The translations under genes and the position numbers were made by a program. A model generated the notes under the pieces. It was not told the DNA's origin and searched no databases. It worked only from the letters and a program-made list of their open reading frames with translations. From positions 14,954,258 through 15,018,257 of the forward strand of contig JAQFVV010000013.1 of NCBI GenBank assembly GCA_028023455.1: a DNA stretch of 64,000 bases, in the 5' to 3' direction. Below, in pieces: positions 13,890-26,762 of the stretch; the stretch's first letter is position 1; the number at the start of each line of letters is the position of its first letter. This DNA is from Epiperipatus broadwayi (lineage: Eukaryota; Onychophora; Udeonychophora; Euonychophora; Peripatidae).

Positions 13890-14430
13890 TATTTTTAATA
13901 TACTTTTTCACCTTTCTTAAATATCACTATTATTATTGCATTCTTTCAATCATCTACTACATGTTCATCATTTAGCCACATGATATGTAGCTTTTTCATC
14001 TGATTTCATAATATCTATAATAACTTATTATATTCTTCATAGATTTAATTGTGCTGTATTTGGCATTTCAAACTAATTTATTTTTAAGAACTACTTTGGT
14101 GTTGATATTGTTTTTGTTTGTTTGTTTATTTCTTTATTGCAATATAGTTCTTGTAAAAATTTTGCATTTCATTTTAATTTCATTCCTATGTTAATAATTG
14201 TGCTTTTTTTTATTACTGAAAAAACTTACCTTTTAATCAATTCTAAAATTGTTTTTATGACTCTAAAGCTTTTATTCTTTTCTTTAGCTTCTCTTATTTT
14301 TTCAAATTATATTTTCTTAAATTATTATTAGTTCCTTCTAGCATTATTTTACAAAATTCCTGATATTGGTGGGTTTTTTTTTCTAATTTGATAATCTTTA
14401 ATTGTTTATATATATATTCTTTTTTTTTTC
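13890..14430 (-). mobile_element. RTE-like LINE fragment, linker/RT start
   Basis: Read on the minus strand, this parallels 10600-10900 of the LINE at 9390-10900, including the stretch corresponding to DDWKN..L.L.FKKG and the region just before it. It is heavily decayed, with no frame over 70 codons. Confidence 0.5.
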
Positions 14431-14619
14431 ATATATTGGGTGTCTTAATTAAAAATTTACTGGTAATTTACTGTTCAGTTCTAGTTCTCTTAGTGGAGAA
14501 CCTTCTCTTTTTAATAATATCATGCAAGTTAGGCCAAACATCAAAATGAGTTAATAGTTTAAAACAAATTGTTTTAAAACTGTAATTCAATTTATTTTTT
14601 TTGATAATTAGAGATATCA

Positions 14620-14766
14620 ACTTTTGATATTGTTTTTTTTTTCATATGTCATAGCATCGGCCGGAAGGCGAACCTGCAACAACTGTCTGCAACCAACTGC
14701 TTGCTTGCAAGGCAACTGCGCTAACCTCTCGGCTAACAACGCTTGATGACTTTTGATATTGTTTTT
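14620..14766 (-). mobile_element. tRNA-derived SINE with 18-bp target duplication
   Basis: ACTTTTGATATTGTTTTT occurs at 14620-14637 and 14749-14766 and flanks the insertion. On the minus strand the body (14748-14643) starts with a tRNA-like A-box region (GTTAGCCGAGAGGTTAGCGC), continues through an anticodon-arm-like TTGCCTTGCAAGC segment and a B-box-like GCAGGTTCGCCTTCC, and ends ATGACATATGAAAAAAA. The span between the boxes is longer than in a standard tRNA, as if the head had a long variable arm. The same 3' tail occurs on the SINEs at 46026 and 53478. Confidence 0.8.
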
Positions 14767-15796
14767 AGTAGCAGCTACTTTAGCTTTAGTTTTGAAGTAA
14801 GACATATCATATATCTCATTGATCGATTATATGCAGTCTTTAAATACGTTTTGCTTATTCAAATATTTTTTATTTGATTTTTTTTATTTTTAGATAGTTT
14901 AATTTTTTTTTAAAAAAAAAAAAACTGGTACAGAATTTTTTCTCTGTAGCAACACAAAATAGATTTCTCAGTTTTTTCCCTTGCTCAAATTTACTCATAC
15001 TATTTTATTTTTCAATAATTTTTAAATTTCAATATTCCAATTCCTATAAAACAATTTAAAATGTTATTTGGGTTGATTTAAAGTATTAGTTATATCTATA
15101 TAAAATCATTTTATTGCTTTTGCTTTAAACTCAAAAAGTATTCCAAAAAGTGTATCACTGAAACAAATACATAAACTGTTTTTTAATATGTATTTTAACC
15201 ATAATTAGTCTTGTGGAGTTAAGTTAAGCATTTCTACCCTTTCACAATAGTCATATACTGCTGTAATTTATGAGAAATAAATAAGTTTAACTGATAAAGT
15301 CATATTTTTTAACCAGTAGTCAATCGGTTAGTATACAGATTTTCTAAATCACTCCTAATTAGTTTACACATTAAATATGTTGACACAAATATATATAAAT
15401 AGAAATTTATATAAAATTTTATGAGAATTTCTTTTTTTATTCTTTAATTAATAAGACCTATTCTGTTAAAACACATATCCGAATCAATTACAATCTTTTT
15501 TTCCCAATATCCTCAATGACGCGTTTAAAATAAACAAAAAATTGTTTGTAGAGATGTAAGATAGCATGAATAAATAGGGTGAGCTAATGATTAAAAAATA
15601 ATAATCTTTGAAAATTAATAGATATATTTGATTTTTAATAAAGTACAAAGTCTATATTCAATTATTATTGTTAGAAAAAAGCATTGCTTTAAAATATGGC
15701 TTTAAATAAAGTTTATCTAATACATTCCCTAAATATTGAGAATAAAATCACTAATGCTCTTGCATTAAAAAATATGTAAATAAGCATAAAGTTAGC
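14767..15796. other. AT-rich stretch, nothing recognised
   Basis: Only homopolymer runs and low-complexity AT sequence are visible. Confidence 0.4.
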
Positions 15797-16556
15797 AAAA
15801 GATTAATAAATCAGCATTCATTTTTTATAGCGTCTGTATACAATTGTAATCACATTCATATCGGTTTAAAACCAAATTGTGCAAACGCTTTTTACGAGTG
15901 TTAAACAATAAATGAATACCCTCTGACCCGTACAAGATATAGAATTTGTGCAGCAATAAAAGGAATCCTCTTATTACTACAACTCAAATATTTATATATG
16001 AGCAAATCTGAAGTACTGGCACACAAGTTAGTGCAGTACTTCAGATTTGCTCATATATAAATATTTGAGTTGTAGTAATAAGAGGATTCCTTTTATTGCT
16101 GCACAAATTCTATATCTTGTACGGGTCAGAGGGTATTCATTTATTGTTTAACACTCGTAAAAAGCGTTTGCACAATTTGGTTTTAAGCCGATATGAATGT
16201 GATTACAATTGTATACAGACGCTATAAAAAATGAATGCTGATTTATATATATGATTAATTTCAGTTGGAATGACGTTCAGTAAATTCTAGTAAATTTCAT
16301 CGGCGTCATTCATTCATAAGTTATATATAGTGATTCAAAGTGACTGTTCTATAGTCACACCTTCTGTGCCAGTACTTCAGATTTGCTCATATATAAATAT
16401 TTGAGTTGTAGTAATAAGAGGATTCCTTTTATTGCTGCACAAATTCTATATCTTGTACGGGTCAGAGGGTATTCATTTATTGTTTAGCACTCTTAAAAAG
16501 CGTTTGCACAATTTGGTTTTAAGCCGATATGAATGTGATTACAAAAGATTAATAAT
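15797..16556. mobile_element. Family B compound: inverted unit plus two direct units, with TSD
   Basis: CAAAAGATTAATAA at about 15797-15809 is repeated at about 16543-16556 and brackets the whole block. Inside, 15810-16017 and 16035-16242 are near-perfect inverted copies (about 208 bp, 17-bp spacer). A third copy, direct relative to the second, runs 16366-16544 at a period of about 336 bp and is truncated. The inverted-then-direct layout matches families A and C. I found no CTGANGA/GAAA hammerhead core in it. It has no coding capacity, and the 68-codon frame over 16432-16638 is incidental. Confidence 0.75.
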
Positions 16557-16918
16557 AAATAGAACTAGAAATATTAATGTTTCGTGTCACAACTTTATAA
16601 GGGTTAAAATAAAATCTAATTTACATCAGTTTAAGTGAAGCTTAGTATATGCTCACATATATGTTTAAAATTCACTTTACAGACATGAGTTGATTCACTG
16701 CCTATATATTAATAGATAGTGTTTATTGAATTTCTAACGATGTCAAGGAGAGAGTGTTGACTGCTGTTAAAACTATTCATGAATATAATATACAAAATTG
16801 AATTTAAAAACAACAATCAAATGTAAATATTTACTATTTTTTTATAAATGTATGAATACAATTATTTATGACTAACTGGAAGCTTATTATGGAAATTAAG
16901 CTTAGTTAGTGACAACTA

Positions 16919-16994
16919 GAAAGCGCATGTGCATTAACTTATTGGTTTATTGGTATTAGATTTATAAAACATCGCGCTATATAAAATAAATGTT
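16919..16994 (+). repeat. Short repeat with GCGC stem, family H copy 1
   Basis: AAAGCGCATGTGCA followed about 45 bp later by CGCGCTATATAAAATAAA. The same arrangement occurs at 48809-48872. AGCGC and GCGCT can pair as a stem closing the loop. This looks like a conserved 3' tail of a dispersed non-autonomous retroelement, but the body is not recognisable. Confidence 0.5.
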
Positions 16995-19900
16995 TTGTAT
17001 AATTACATATTTTCAAACATATTAAATCGAACGGTTGAGAGCTTTGAAAATCCAAATTATGATTTGAATTATTAATAATTACATTAGAGATGTCTATGCT
17101 TAAAAATTTACATTTTTATTAAAATTATTGTTAAATAGAAAAGAAAAAATACTTTTTATAATTAAATAAACGTGTTAGTTTAATGAAAAGACTTTAGATC
17201 ACTAAGAAGGTTAGTGTGATCATTTTGGAAAATATATCCTTTGGTCAACAGGTAGATTAGTTATAAAAGTAGGATGAAGGCAGTTTTCAAGTAAGTGTTA
17301 TTAGAACTTTATTTCAGAATTGATAAATAGTTGATGAATAGTTAGTGTGAAGTCAAGTTGAAACAGAAGAAAATCCCACGACAATGACCATAACATTTAT
17401 GGATGATTGTCTAATATTGGATAATAAATTGAAGAAAGGAAGACATTAAATTTACATTGAAAATATCTCTTTCAAATATATTTTTCAATCAAAACTATAG
17501 ACTTTATCATTGACGTTATTGTAGTCTATCATAAAATTGATTAAGATTTATAGAAGTCAGCTAAACATTTGCTTCATGATCTCACCTTGAAAATAAAAAA
17601 CTACTATGCTATGGGAACTTGTCACATTAAACCCTGAAATGATAATTTCGTTCATGTTTAACTAATGTGTTAATTTGAACTAGAGCTTGCTTGCATAAAA
17701 GTAAACTGAGAACCAAGTATAATAATGAATTCATGAATCATCAAGTCAAGAAAGAAATTATACCAGGAATAATCTTCTATTTTGAACCTCAGTATCCAAA
17801 TGAGAAACCAAATTTTTAAGATTTATCATGGATGACTTAAAATGTATCTGCATAATGTATATATAGCATTGTATGTACACACACATATATCAATTTCCCA
17901 GTAAGAATTTAAATTTTATTCAGTTTGTGAAAGGCCTAAATTTATTATCAGATAAGCATTATAACCAATATCTCAATTTATTTTAGTTACATCAAATTAA
18001 AATATTATTTACATAATTTACAAGTTAATTATTTTTATTTATTGTTATATTCTAAGCATATATTTGTAAATTTGTTTTTGTTTTTGCAAAATCTTGTAAC
18101 ATGTATTTTAAAAAATGTGATGGAGAAAGAAATTAGATTTATTGGGGGTTTTTTTTTCAGTTTTCACACCATAAATTTATGAATTGATCTTAGTATTAAA
18201 TTTGTAAAGTAAAGATTAGAAATCATTCTTGGAGATATTCTTAGGATAAATCAGCTAGACAATGATTAGCCTAAGATTTTATAGTATATCTGTTTTAAAT
18301 CCAGTCACAAAGGATAACTGTTGACTCAGGAATATTTTTGATAGTTGCTAGTTATATTTACTTATAAATTATTAATATTGATTTCTGTTGGTGAGTATTT
18401 GTTTATTTTCTACATCCATATCCTCAGTAATAATTGGGATGCTTTTAATGATGTTTGTTAACATATTCTATTACAATTTTTACATTCTATACCATTATAA
18501 TATATACTATAATGGATAGATAAATACTATCTAGAGTAATCGACATGCCTTAAATTAGCGATCCTTATAAAATGTAAGAAGATATGCTGAAATTCTTTTG
18601 TTTCATATACAGCAGTCATTCGGTAATAATTGAAGACATGACCAAAGATGATGAATATTTATATTCTAGTACTGATAGTTATTCACATAAGATTAGACTA
18701 ATATCTAATTCTCACCACCATCAAAATCTTCATCCTCCACAAAAAGTTGGTCAGTATCTAGATAATTTCTGGAACTATGCATCATCATTAATTTACATAG
18801 TTTGATTACTTATAAAATGATCTCATTAAATAGTACTGATGAAGAGAATATATATTCCTAACAGTAATTACTCTTATTTATTTTTCTGAACTTACCATAA
18901 AAAACATCCAGTATAAATCATCTCTTTTATTATGTTACCCTGTGGTCTAACACAATTTGCAGCATTTCCAGAACCCATAATCATGTATATAAATATAATG
19001 TATGCTATTCAATGAAGTTGACTGGAATGAAAGAAAAATACTAGTGGCAAAGAAAAATAAGTACAAAATCATATTGCACTCTTAAATAAATGAATATATA
19101 AATCACCATTACATGTCAAATAGCATGCGTATCTAAGCATATCTGGAGCAGGGTTTAACATAGGATGAAACTTCCACTTTAATGATACACACACACACAC
19201 AATGTTCACACTCTTAAATTGTATTAACGACTTATGTTCTTAATACAGAAATTTATCTAGTTAAACACTTTATATTCAAAAATATGGCAAATAAATAAAA
19301 CACTATAAAATATTAAAAAGAAAAAAATATTAATGAAGAGTTCTCTAATTAACTCTTATCTTATTAAAATTGATACTAGTGTACTGAAAACTATTTCAGT
19401 AAATATAATTTGAATTGAGCTCTTATGATTACATTATTGTTTAATATTACCTTTTAGTGTTACTGTGCTTGGTAAAAAAAAATAAAAAAATACCTTTCTA
19501 ACCGTCTGCAAAGTAATCTTTCTTGCCAGGCATATCCTTAAAGTTTTAATGGTTCATACAATTGTTGGTTTTCTTTGCAGCAACAATCCTAGGTTAAGAA
19601 ATTTGCTGAATTCTAATTTAATTCATAGATCTTGAAAATATTCTACCAATTTATGTAGGACGAAACAGGCAACATGACATCCCTAGATATCACATCCATT
19701 GCTCCATGAGTTATTATATTTTCAGATAATAGATGAGAAGTTAACTAATATTTGCACTTAGATGATATAAGTATGATGAATATCATAATGATAATTAAAA
19801 ATAATAATAATTTATAGTTTTCAATGCTTGCTTAACTTTGTTTCACAAGAAAATTTGATATCAGCTTTCTTTCTTTTTGGTATAAAAACTTTTGCTATTA

Positions 19901-20424
19901 TTCTGGGAAATTAAATTTTGAACATCTCACATCTTATTTTCTTCTAGACTACTAATTACACTTTCTAATATTTGAAAATCCATTCCGATGTTATTTTTGT
20001 GTTCTATATATATTCATTTCCCTCCCATACAATAATCTGTAGTAGTCTTAAATCAAAAGCTATACATGTTTTCAAAAAAAAATTTATTTGTTACTGACAT
20101 CTTATTTTTTATCTGTTAGTCTCAAATATATATATTCTTTTTTAATTATATCATACCCTTAAAGTATATAATATCCAGAGCTATTTAAAAAGAATTAAAA
20201 TCTTTATTTTACAATTTTAAAAAAATGTTTTACGGGGTTCTATTTTCACATACACATTAGTTTTAATATCATTTGACAGTCAATAAACTATTTTAAATAT
20301 TTGTTAGAAGTAAATACAATAGAAATTTTCATTTATTTGTTGAAGAATTGACCTCAAATTTAAATCCAGAGTGACTTTCGTTTTACCTCATAACAATAAT
20401 AAATGTTAAAATTTACAACTATTA
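16995..20424. other. Long AT-rich stretch without a gene
   Basis: No exon, RNA gene or shared repeat was recognised over 3.4 kb. A short (CA)n tract lies at 19189-19201. Confidence 0.4.
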
Positions 20425-20770
20425 ATTTAATATAGGGGATTTGAATACAGACTTTCAATATCCCTTCTGCTATCCACTCTATCTCATATAACCGATATAC
20501 ATGACCACACACATGTGAAAAAGATAAATGATTTCCAATATATGTGTTTCGTGCTGAACCAGCACTCATCAGTTGGTCCAGATTATCATTTTCCACACAC
20601 ATATATATATATAATCAGTGCTCTGTTTATATTAGGATAGCAAATCTTCAGCACGAAATACATATATTGGAGATATTTATCTTTTTTACATGTGGGTGGT
20701 CATGGGTATCTGTTATATGAGACAGAATAGCAAAAAGGATCTTGAAAATCTGTATTCAAATCCATTATAT
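20425..20770. mobile_element. Family C compound: inverted unit plus truncated direct unit
   Basis: The first unit (about 20425-20640) is on the minus strand. A 5'-truncated direct unit (about 20645-20770) follows, beginning inside stem II of the hammerhead and repeating the GAAATACATATATTGG block and the downstream tRNA-like part. The shared 3' portion contains a B-box-like GTATTCAAATCCC (minus strand) preceded by GAGATAGAGTGGATAGC, which resembles an A box. No clean target duplication was found. Confidence 0.7.
20526..20591 (-). ncRNA. Hammerhead ribozyme, type I, family C copy a
   Basis: Minus-strand order: AAATGAT (distal stem I), CCAA (proximal stem I), CTGATGA (20572-20566), stem II GTGCTG/CAGCAC with a GTT loop (6 perfect pairs), GAAA (20550-20547), a short stem III segment, UA before the predicted cleavage site, TTGG pairing with CCAA, then ATCATTT pairing with AAATGAT. 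All core positions are present. The stem III segment reads ACACATAT here instead of the palindromic ATACGTAT of other copies, so pairing there is weaker. Confidence 0.8.
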
Positions 20771-21542
20771 TATATTTAAACTCCAAGTATATAAATTATG
20801 CTTGTATTTCAAAAATTATTATTTTATTACAGTTTGATTATTTTCACTCAACATACCTATTGGGAGAATATTCAATTTAAACTACGCTTAAATAACTCAT
20901 GGGCCAATGAGATAATTAGCTGATTTGCTTATAAAATTTCTTACAATTCCACATTTATAAATATTTTTTATAGATGAATATACACTATTTAAATATCACA
21001 GTTTTCATAGCATAATATATTTCATAACTTCATTGACTCCTATTTGAAAAACTTTAAAACCATCGTTTCTCTTTATCTTAGCTATCTTATTCTAATCAGT
21101 ACAATCAATTACTTAATTTCTTATGCTAATACTGACAAATTGACTGTTTTGATGCAAAGTGTAAATACTTGATGCTGCAGACATTTTCTATAAATTATCT
21201 AATTCAATCAAGAAAATCACTGCGACATTAAACTATGGTGGTTAATTATGAATAACCAATAAGACATGCCAATCAATAGTATTTCCCTACTGCGTTAGAG
21301 TTTAATGTATTGATTCATCAAAGGATAATTACTATTTTCATACAAATAATCATTTCTGAGCATTTTCCTCTGAGATCTATTATCATGAGATTCAGTTCCA
21401 ATTACTAAACTCTCTGCACTCATAATGCCAATGTCATTGCATGTTAGAGCAGTTGCATTTCTATCTTTAAATTATACACAACAATTCTGACTCCTTTTCA
21501 GTATATATATATATATAAAGTCTGCAATATATATATATATAT

Positions 21543-21580
<38 letters not shown>

Positions 21581-22571
21581 GCAAACCCCTTAGACTTGTA
21601 AGAACACTGATGGAGACAGACTTAGTGCTTTGTCAGTTTTTAGTTGTCTTCTTGCATGAAATATTAGAAACAACAGTGAATAATTTTGCATTTGGATTTA
21701 AATAAGAGTCTTATTTGGAAAATGATTACATGTTTAGATAATTCTAATTAGAGCCTCTTTTACTCTTCACAAATATGAAAAACCTCTGAAAAGTAACATT
21801 AAAATGATCTGTGTCGAAAAATTTGCTTAAATCACAGTGTCTACTGTATATTTTATTTAGCTGTAGAAATGGACATAATATCAGTAAAAACAGAAACTAG
21901 TACATTAATGCTGGTAAATACTCTATTTCTTTGTTCACACATACATATATGAAAAGTGCATTTTTTTTTAAGCTGACCACTTTTAAACATAAATTGTAAC
22001 TAAAACGTTGGCAAAGATGTAAGATTGACATAATTGATATAACTACTCTTAATGGAACTTACTTTGCAGATAAAGAAAGTTTAATTTAACAACAACAAAT
22101 CATTTAATTCTTAAAAAATATGTAATTAAACAAAAGCAGTTCTCTACTTTAGTGCTATTTATAGTAATGTTGAATAAATGGTATTGCATTTCATCCCAAT
22201 ACCATCTTTAATTATTGACTACTCTAACTTATTATAAATGACATTAGATTTTTGAATTCTTTAACAAATATATGGATTTTTTAAAAAAAAAACATCAAAT
22301 GAAAAGAGACAGGGAGTGTTGGAATTTTTGTAAAGACTAATTTGATATCTTTTATTCTAATATTTAATGTTAATAAAAAAAATTTAACTCAGTAGTACCT
22401 GTCCCCATTTTATCAATGCTTTTATGCACTGCATTATTTGAGGTAGTAGCAGACTTTAAGGTCGAAGGTATTTTGATTATAGTTATGCTCGGTCACTTCC
22501 AATGTCAAACTTCTTATGAACTCCCAAGTAATTAACTTTAAGTTCACAATCTTCATAATCAAAGTCGTTTA
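20771..22571. other. AT-rich stretch with a (TA)n cluster
   Basis: At 21499-21585, (TA)n runs alternate with AAAGTCTGCAA and its partial inverse, giving a microsatellite hairpin. No gene or other element recognised. Confidence 0.45.
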
Positions 22572-22645
22572 TCACTAAACATCACATGATCACCATCTTT
22601 TATGTTAGCACATAACTGTTATTAAACAGACATTAGGCAAGCAAA
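22572..22645. repeat. Family A terminal fragment
   Basis: AAACATCACATGATCACC, then a GCACATAACTGTTATTAAACAG segment in two parts, matches the outer flank of family A units (compare 25798-25845). Only this end is present. Confidence 0.55.
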
Positions 22646-22979
22646 ATAGTGAAATTTAGTTGTTGATTGTCTTTGAGTTTATGATCAAGAAATATCATGG
22701 TCTTTCTTCTCAGTAGCTCAATAGTTTTAAGTAAAACATCAGTTGAGTTTCTTGAAAGCAGAATAAATAATTTTTTTTTTAGATATTTACGATCTTGATA
22801 AACATAAATATTATAGTTTTTATTCCCAGGATACTATAAAGTCATTAACTAAAACAATGACCAAATTCGAAATACTAAGAATCTGATTAATACATTGTAC
22901 AGGCTTAAACCTGCATTTATATATGTAAGAATCAGATTGTAAACCTGTAGTTATTTACAAACGTTTATTACTTTCGGCT

Positions 22980-25490
22980 GAAGAAGATTACATGAACTGG
23001 AAAAAAAATTGTCTAATATCAAAATTAGACTTTGATGGATTTTGAGATGAAAATGGGTGAGTATTTTACTATAAAAACACAAATGATTAATTCGAAAATA
23101 GAGTAGGATTCATTATAAATAAAAAGGTGATGAACAACATTATGGAAACTAATATAGTTATTCAACTTAATAAAAGATAATAAATGCAGATAATTCAGAT
23201 TTTTGCGCTAACAAGTTCTCGTTGAGTTGAAGAAATAAAGGTTTTTGACCGTATCAAGCAACATTTTAAAATTATCATGATAGGATTAGCCTGAAATTGG
23301 GAAAATATTGAAAGATGAAAGTACTATGAATAAATTTGTTTATGATGACAGAAAACAGAGACGACATCGATTTTGCGGAATTTATAACAAAAAAAAAATT
23401 TAAGTTACGAATTTTCTTTTTTTTTTAAGAATTGCTAAACGGCAATGAATATGAAATATTAAAAAGAAGGTACAGCAGAATTGGATTACATTTTGATTAA
23501 CAAAAAATATTTATTTCTAGACTGTAATGTATTTAATAGATTCGTCATAGGAAGTGATAATTAATTATTGAAATGTTAGTGCCAAAATTAGAGACAATTA
23601 TTTTAAAAAGTCAAATATTAACATTATATATTTAAACGTCAGAAATATTGTAATCAATTTAAATTAAAACTAACTAATCATTATAAAATTGTAACAGGCT
23701 TTAAAAATAGTTTAGATCTGATTGAGATGAATAAGAACATAATCAATATTATATATTAAGAATTGTAACAACGACAACTAGTACATAAAAACAACAATTC
23801 GTCAATAAATTTTTAAACGAAGACAGGCCCATGTATGAAGAAATTAAGGAACTTGAAAATATTTTTAAATGATTTATTAAGCAGAATTGAGTAGATGGAA
23901 TTCTTTAAAATGGTATAGAAAGAATTAGTAATAAATAAGAAAAAGCTATAAAAGAGAATAAACATTTCTAAAATATAAAACTGGTATGAGAAAAAAAGTT
24001 ATTTCAGCAATAATAAGAAAATAAAAAGAGATGATACTATGAAATGTGTAGAAGAATTTTTATGAAGAATTATATAGTATTCAAAATAAAAAAAACAAAG
24101 TTATCACTGCAATTACTACATTTTCTGCACTGTCAAGCATTGAATATGCAATTAAATTTATGAATAAGAGAAAGGAGCCAGAAAATAATGGAATTATTAT
24201 TAGTATCCTAAAATAAGCAGTTAAGCAATAAAAAAATGTTGGTACCAGATGATTGGGAAAATGCAGTAATAATATTGATATTTTTTAAAAAAATGATAAA
24301 AAAGCTATAAGAATTACAAGTAGATTAGTTACAACTCATTTGCAGTGAACTTGAGATCAAACCAACCAAAAGAATAAACTCAATTTAAAAGTACTTTTAG
24401 CATAGTAGATCAACATCCAAATATTGAGGAAAGTCATAGAAAAGACCAATATATATAAATTGTTATTATGCTTTGGATTTGTAGATTATGAAAAGACATT
24501 TGATTCTATAAATATTTTGATTAAAGCTGTTGATTAACAAAATATAGACCTATGATATTTTTATATTCTGAAGAATGATTACCCACAAAATAGCTGTGTT
24601 ACATTACACACTGACATTAAAAAGACTGGCATTGACAACAATGTATGACTGGATGACTCCATCTCTCCAAAACATTTTCCCAATAGTTTTATAAAAAAAA
24701 TAATTGGTGCTTTACAATAAGAATCTGAAAGAATAAAAATATGAGATTAAATTATCTGGATTTTGCAGATGATGTGGTTGTTTTTGTAAATATTGCTTCA
24801 GAGCTTGGGAAATGTTGCTAGAGTTATCATATGAAAGTAAGAAAGTAGACCTAAAGACTCATAGTAAAGAATCAAAAATAATATTCAATGGATTTTTTCA
24901 GAAGAAGAATTTAAAGATTGAAAATCATGAATTTAATTTTTTTTTAATTACAGATGCGATGAGTTTATTAATATATATGGAAATATAATGAATAAAATCA
25001 ATCATATACTAAAATTTGAATGCAGTGCTTTGGTAAAAGTAATTTCATATTAAAAAATGTTTGTGTATTTAAAAAAAAAGATTTTTGATAGATTTGTTTT
25101 ATCAATTTGTACATATAAATCTGATATTTAAACAGTTAAAAGAAGAGTAATACAAAGACTTAAACAATTTAGTGGAATATGGAGACATTTATGTTGGGAC
25201 TAACAAAAAGAATTAAAAGTTAAATTCTTGGATGAAAGAACAAACGAGTATCATTAACACCATTGAAAAAATTAAAAAACTGAAATGGATTTGGCATAAA
25301 AGAGATGATAATACATGGACAGATGAAATTTTAAACTGGATTCCAAGAGATAAAATAAAGAAGTTTGGTGATATGATATGGAAAAGAGAAGCTATGGATT
25401 GAAGAAAATGAATTAAGCATATATAGATCTTTATTCTATAAAATATCTATAAAGTTTGAAAATTAATGATGATGATGATTATTATTGTTA
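22980..25490 (+). mobile_element. RTE-like LINE relic with EN and RT regions
   Basis: A decayed but long copy. Near 23095 a VGFIINKKVMNN-like block and at 23175 IIQIFALTSSR, then VEEIKVF, resemble the endonuclease domain (compare IIQVYAPTS). Near 23370-23550 come blocks resembling the end of that domain up to the DHR region. After 24100, RT-like blocks follow, with DYEKTFDSI at 24484-24510. Near 25270-25400 the C-terminal KWIWHKRDDNTWTDEILNW block is followed by a (GATGAT)n tail at about 25465. Many stops interrupt all frames. This is the only copy here that keeps both EN and RT parts in order. Confidence 0.75.
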
Positions 25491-25950
25491 TTGCATGATT
25501 ATCAATAAAAGATTTCTTTTTGGGAGGGAGGGGAGTCAATGATATTATAAATAAAAATAGTTCTCCATGACTCAAAAGTTACTGAAAATAATGTTTTTGT
25601 TAACTATAATGATATGTAGTTTTTGCTTTCTTCCGAATGAAAAAAAAGACGGATTGATTACCACCGAATACTTTGTTTAAGTACTTGCTATAAAGAAACT
25701 AGTTTAAATCCACATTTAAAAAAAGAATGTTAGCGCTTATTATATAATTATGATCAGAGCGCAAAAAAAGCTAATACTGTACAACTTCTTATAGGCCAAT
25801 AAACATCACATGACCACCACCTCTTATGCCTGTGTATAGCTGTTGTTAAAACAGGCAAAACTCACTATATGTATTGCCACACACAGCAAGCTAAAGTAAT
25901 CAATGGATGCCAGAAGGCTTGTGCATAAAATCCCCATCTAGTGCCCACTC

Positions 25951-26009
25951 ATCCAATATTCCCAGACTAGTTTCTGGCTTGTGGCTTTCGTCAGTGAGAA
26001 GCCTTGGAT
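25951..26009 (-). ncRNA. Hammerhead-like ribozyme, family A (left arm)
   Basis: Minus strand: ATCCAA, GGC, TTCTCA, CTGACGA (25994-25988), a weak stem II segment AAGCCACAAGCCA, GAAA, CTAG, TC (predicted cleavage after C), TGGGAA, TA, TTGGAT. Distal stem I is ATCCAA/TTGGAT (6 pairs) and proximal stem I is TTCTCA with TGGGAA (partly wobble). ACTAGT across the core is a 6-nt palindrome, suited to a dimeric (double) hammerhead. Stem II is poor here (about 2 pairs), so activity is doubtful. Confidence 0.6.
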
Positions 26010-26762
26010 CTGAGAGGACTGCACCTAATGTAACCCTCCAGCAGCCACCTTTTACCTCCATTTAACTACAAAACTATGAGTCTTGAAAACACCTTAATGT
26101 TTTCAATCCAAGCCCATTAGCTTATATAGTCATATGGGTCAGAACTCAGTTCAGCACCCATACATTTTGGTGTCTTTGGTTCTTTAATAATCATAGCCAC
26201 CATCATCCTATTAGGCAGGCTTGGTATTAAGCCAATAAACATCACATGACCACCACCTCTTATGCTTGTGTATAACTGTTGTTAAAACAGGCAAAACTCA
26301 CTTAACGTATTGCCTTACACAGCAAGCTAGAGTAATCAATGGATGCCAGAAGGCCCACAAGCCAGAATATAGTGCCTAATCCAATATCCCCAGGCTAGTC
26401 TCTGGCTTGTGGGACTTCTGGCATTAGCTTGCTGTGTGTGGCAATACGTATAGTGAGTTTTGCCTGTTTTAACAACAGTTATACACAAGCATAAGAAGTG
26501 GTAGTCACGTGATGTTTATTGGCTTAATACCAATCCTGCTAATAGGATGATGGTGGTTATGGTTATTAAAGAACCAAAGACACCAAAATGTATGGGTGCT
26601 GAACTGAGTTCAGACCCATATGACTATATAAGCTAATGGGCTTGGATTGAAAACATTAAGGTGTTTTCAGTTTAAGACTCATAGTTTTGTAGTTAAATGG
26701 AGATAAAAGGTAGCTGCTGGAGGATTGCATTAGATCCTAAGATCTAGGTACAGTGCTCTCAA

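Noticed and set aside
15810-16545. Hammerhead in family B (GCCGATATGAATG, ATGCTGATTTAT)
   Set aside because: Neither segment has CTGANGA followed by a stem II and GAAA.
18833-18850. CTGATGA motifs outside families A and C (for example 18833, 33082, 43133, 60000)
   Set aside because: No GAAA at the right distance and no flanking stems. This is expected by chance for a 7-mer in 64 kb.
21499-21585. Hairpin made of (TA)n and AAAGTCTGCAA blocks
   Set aside because: A microsatellite expansion with a small inverted unit. No link to the other families.
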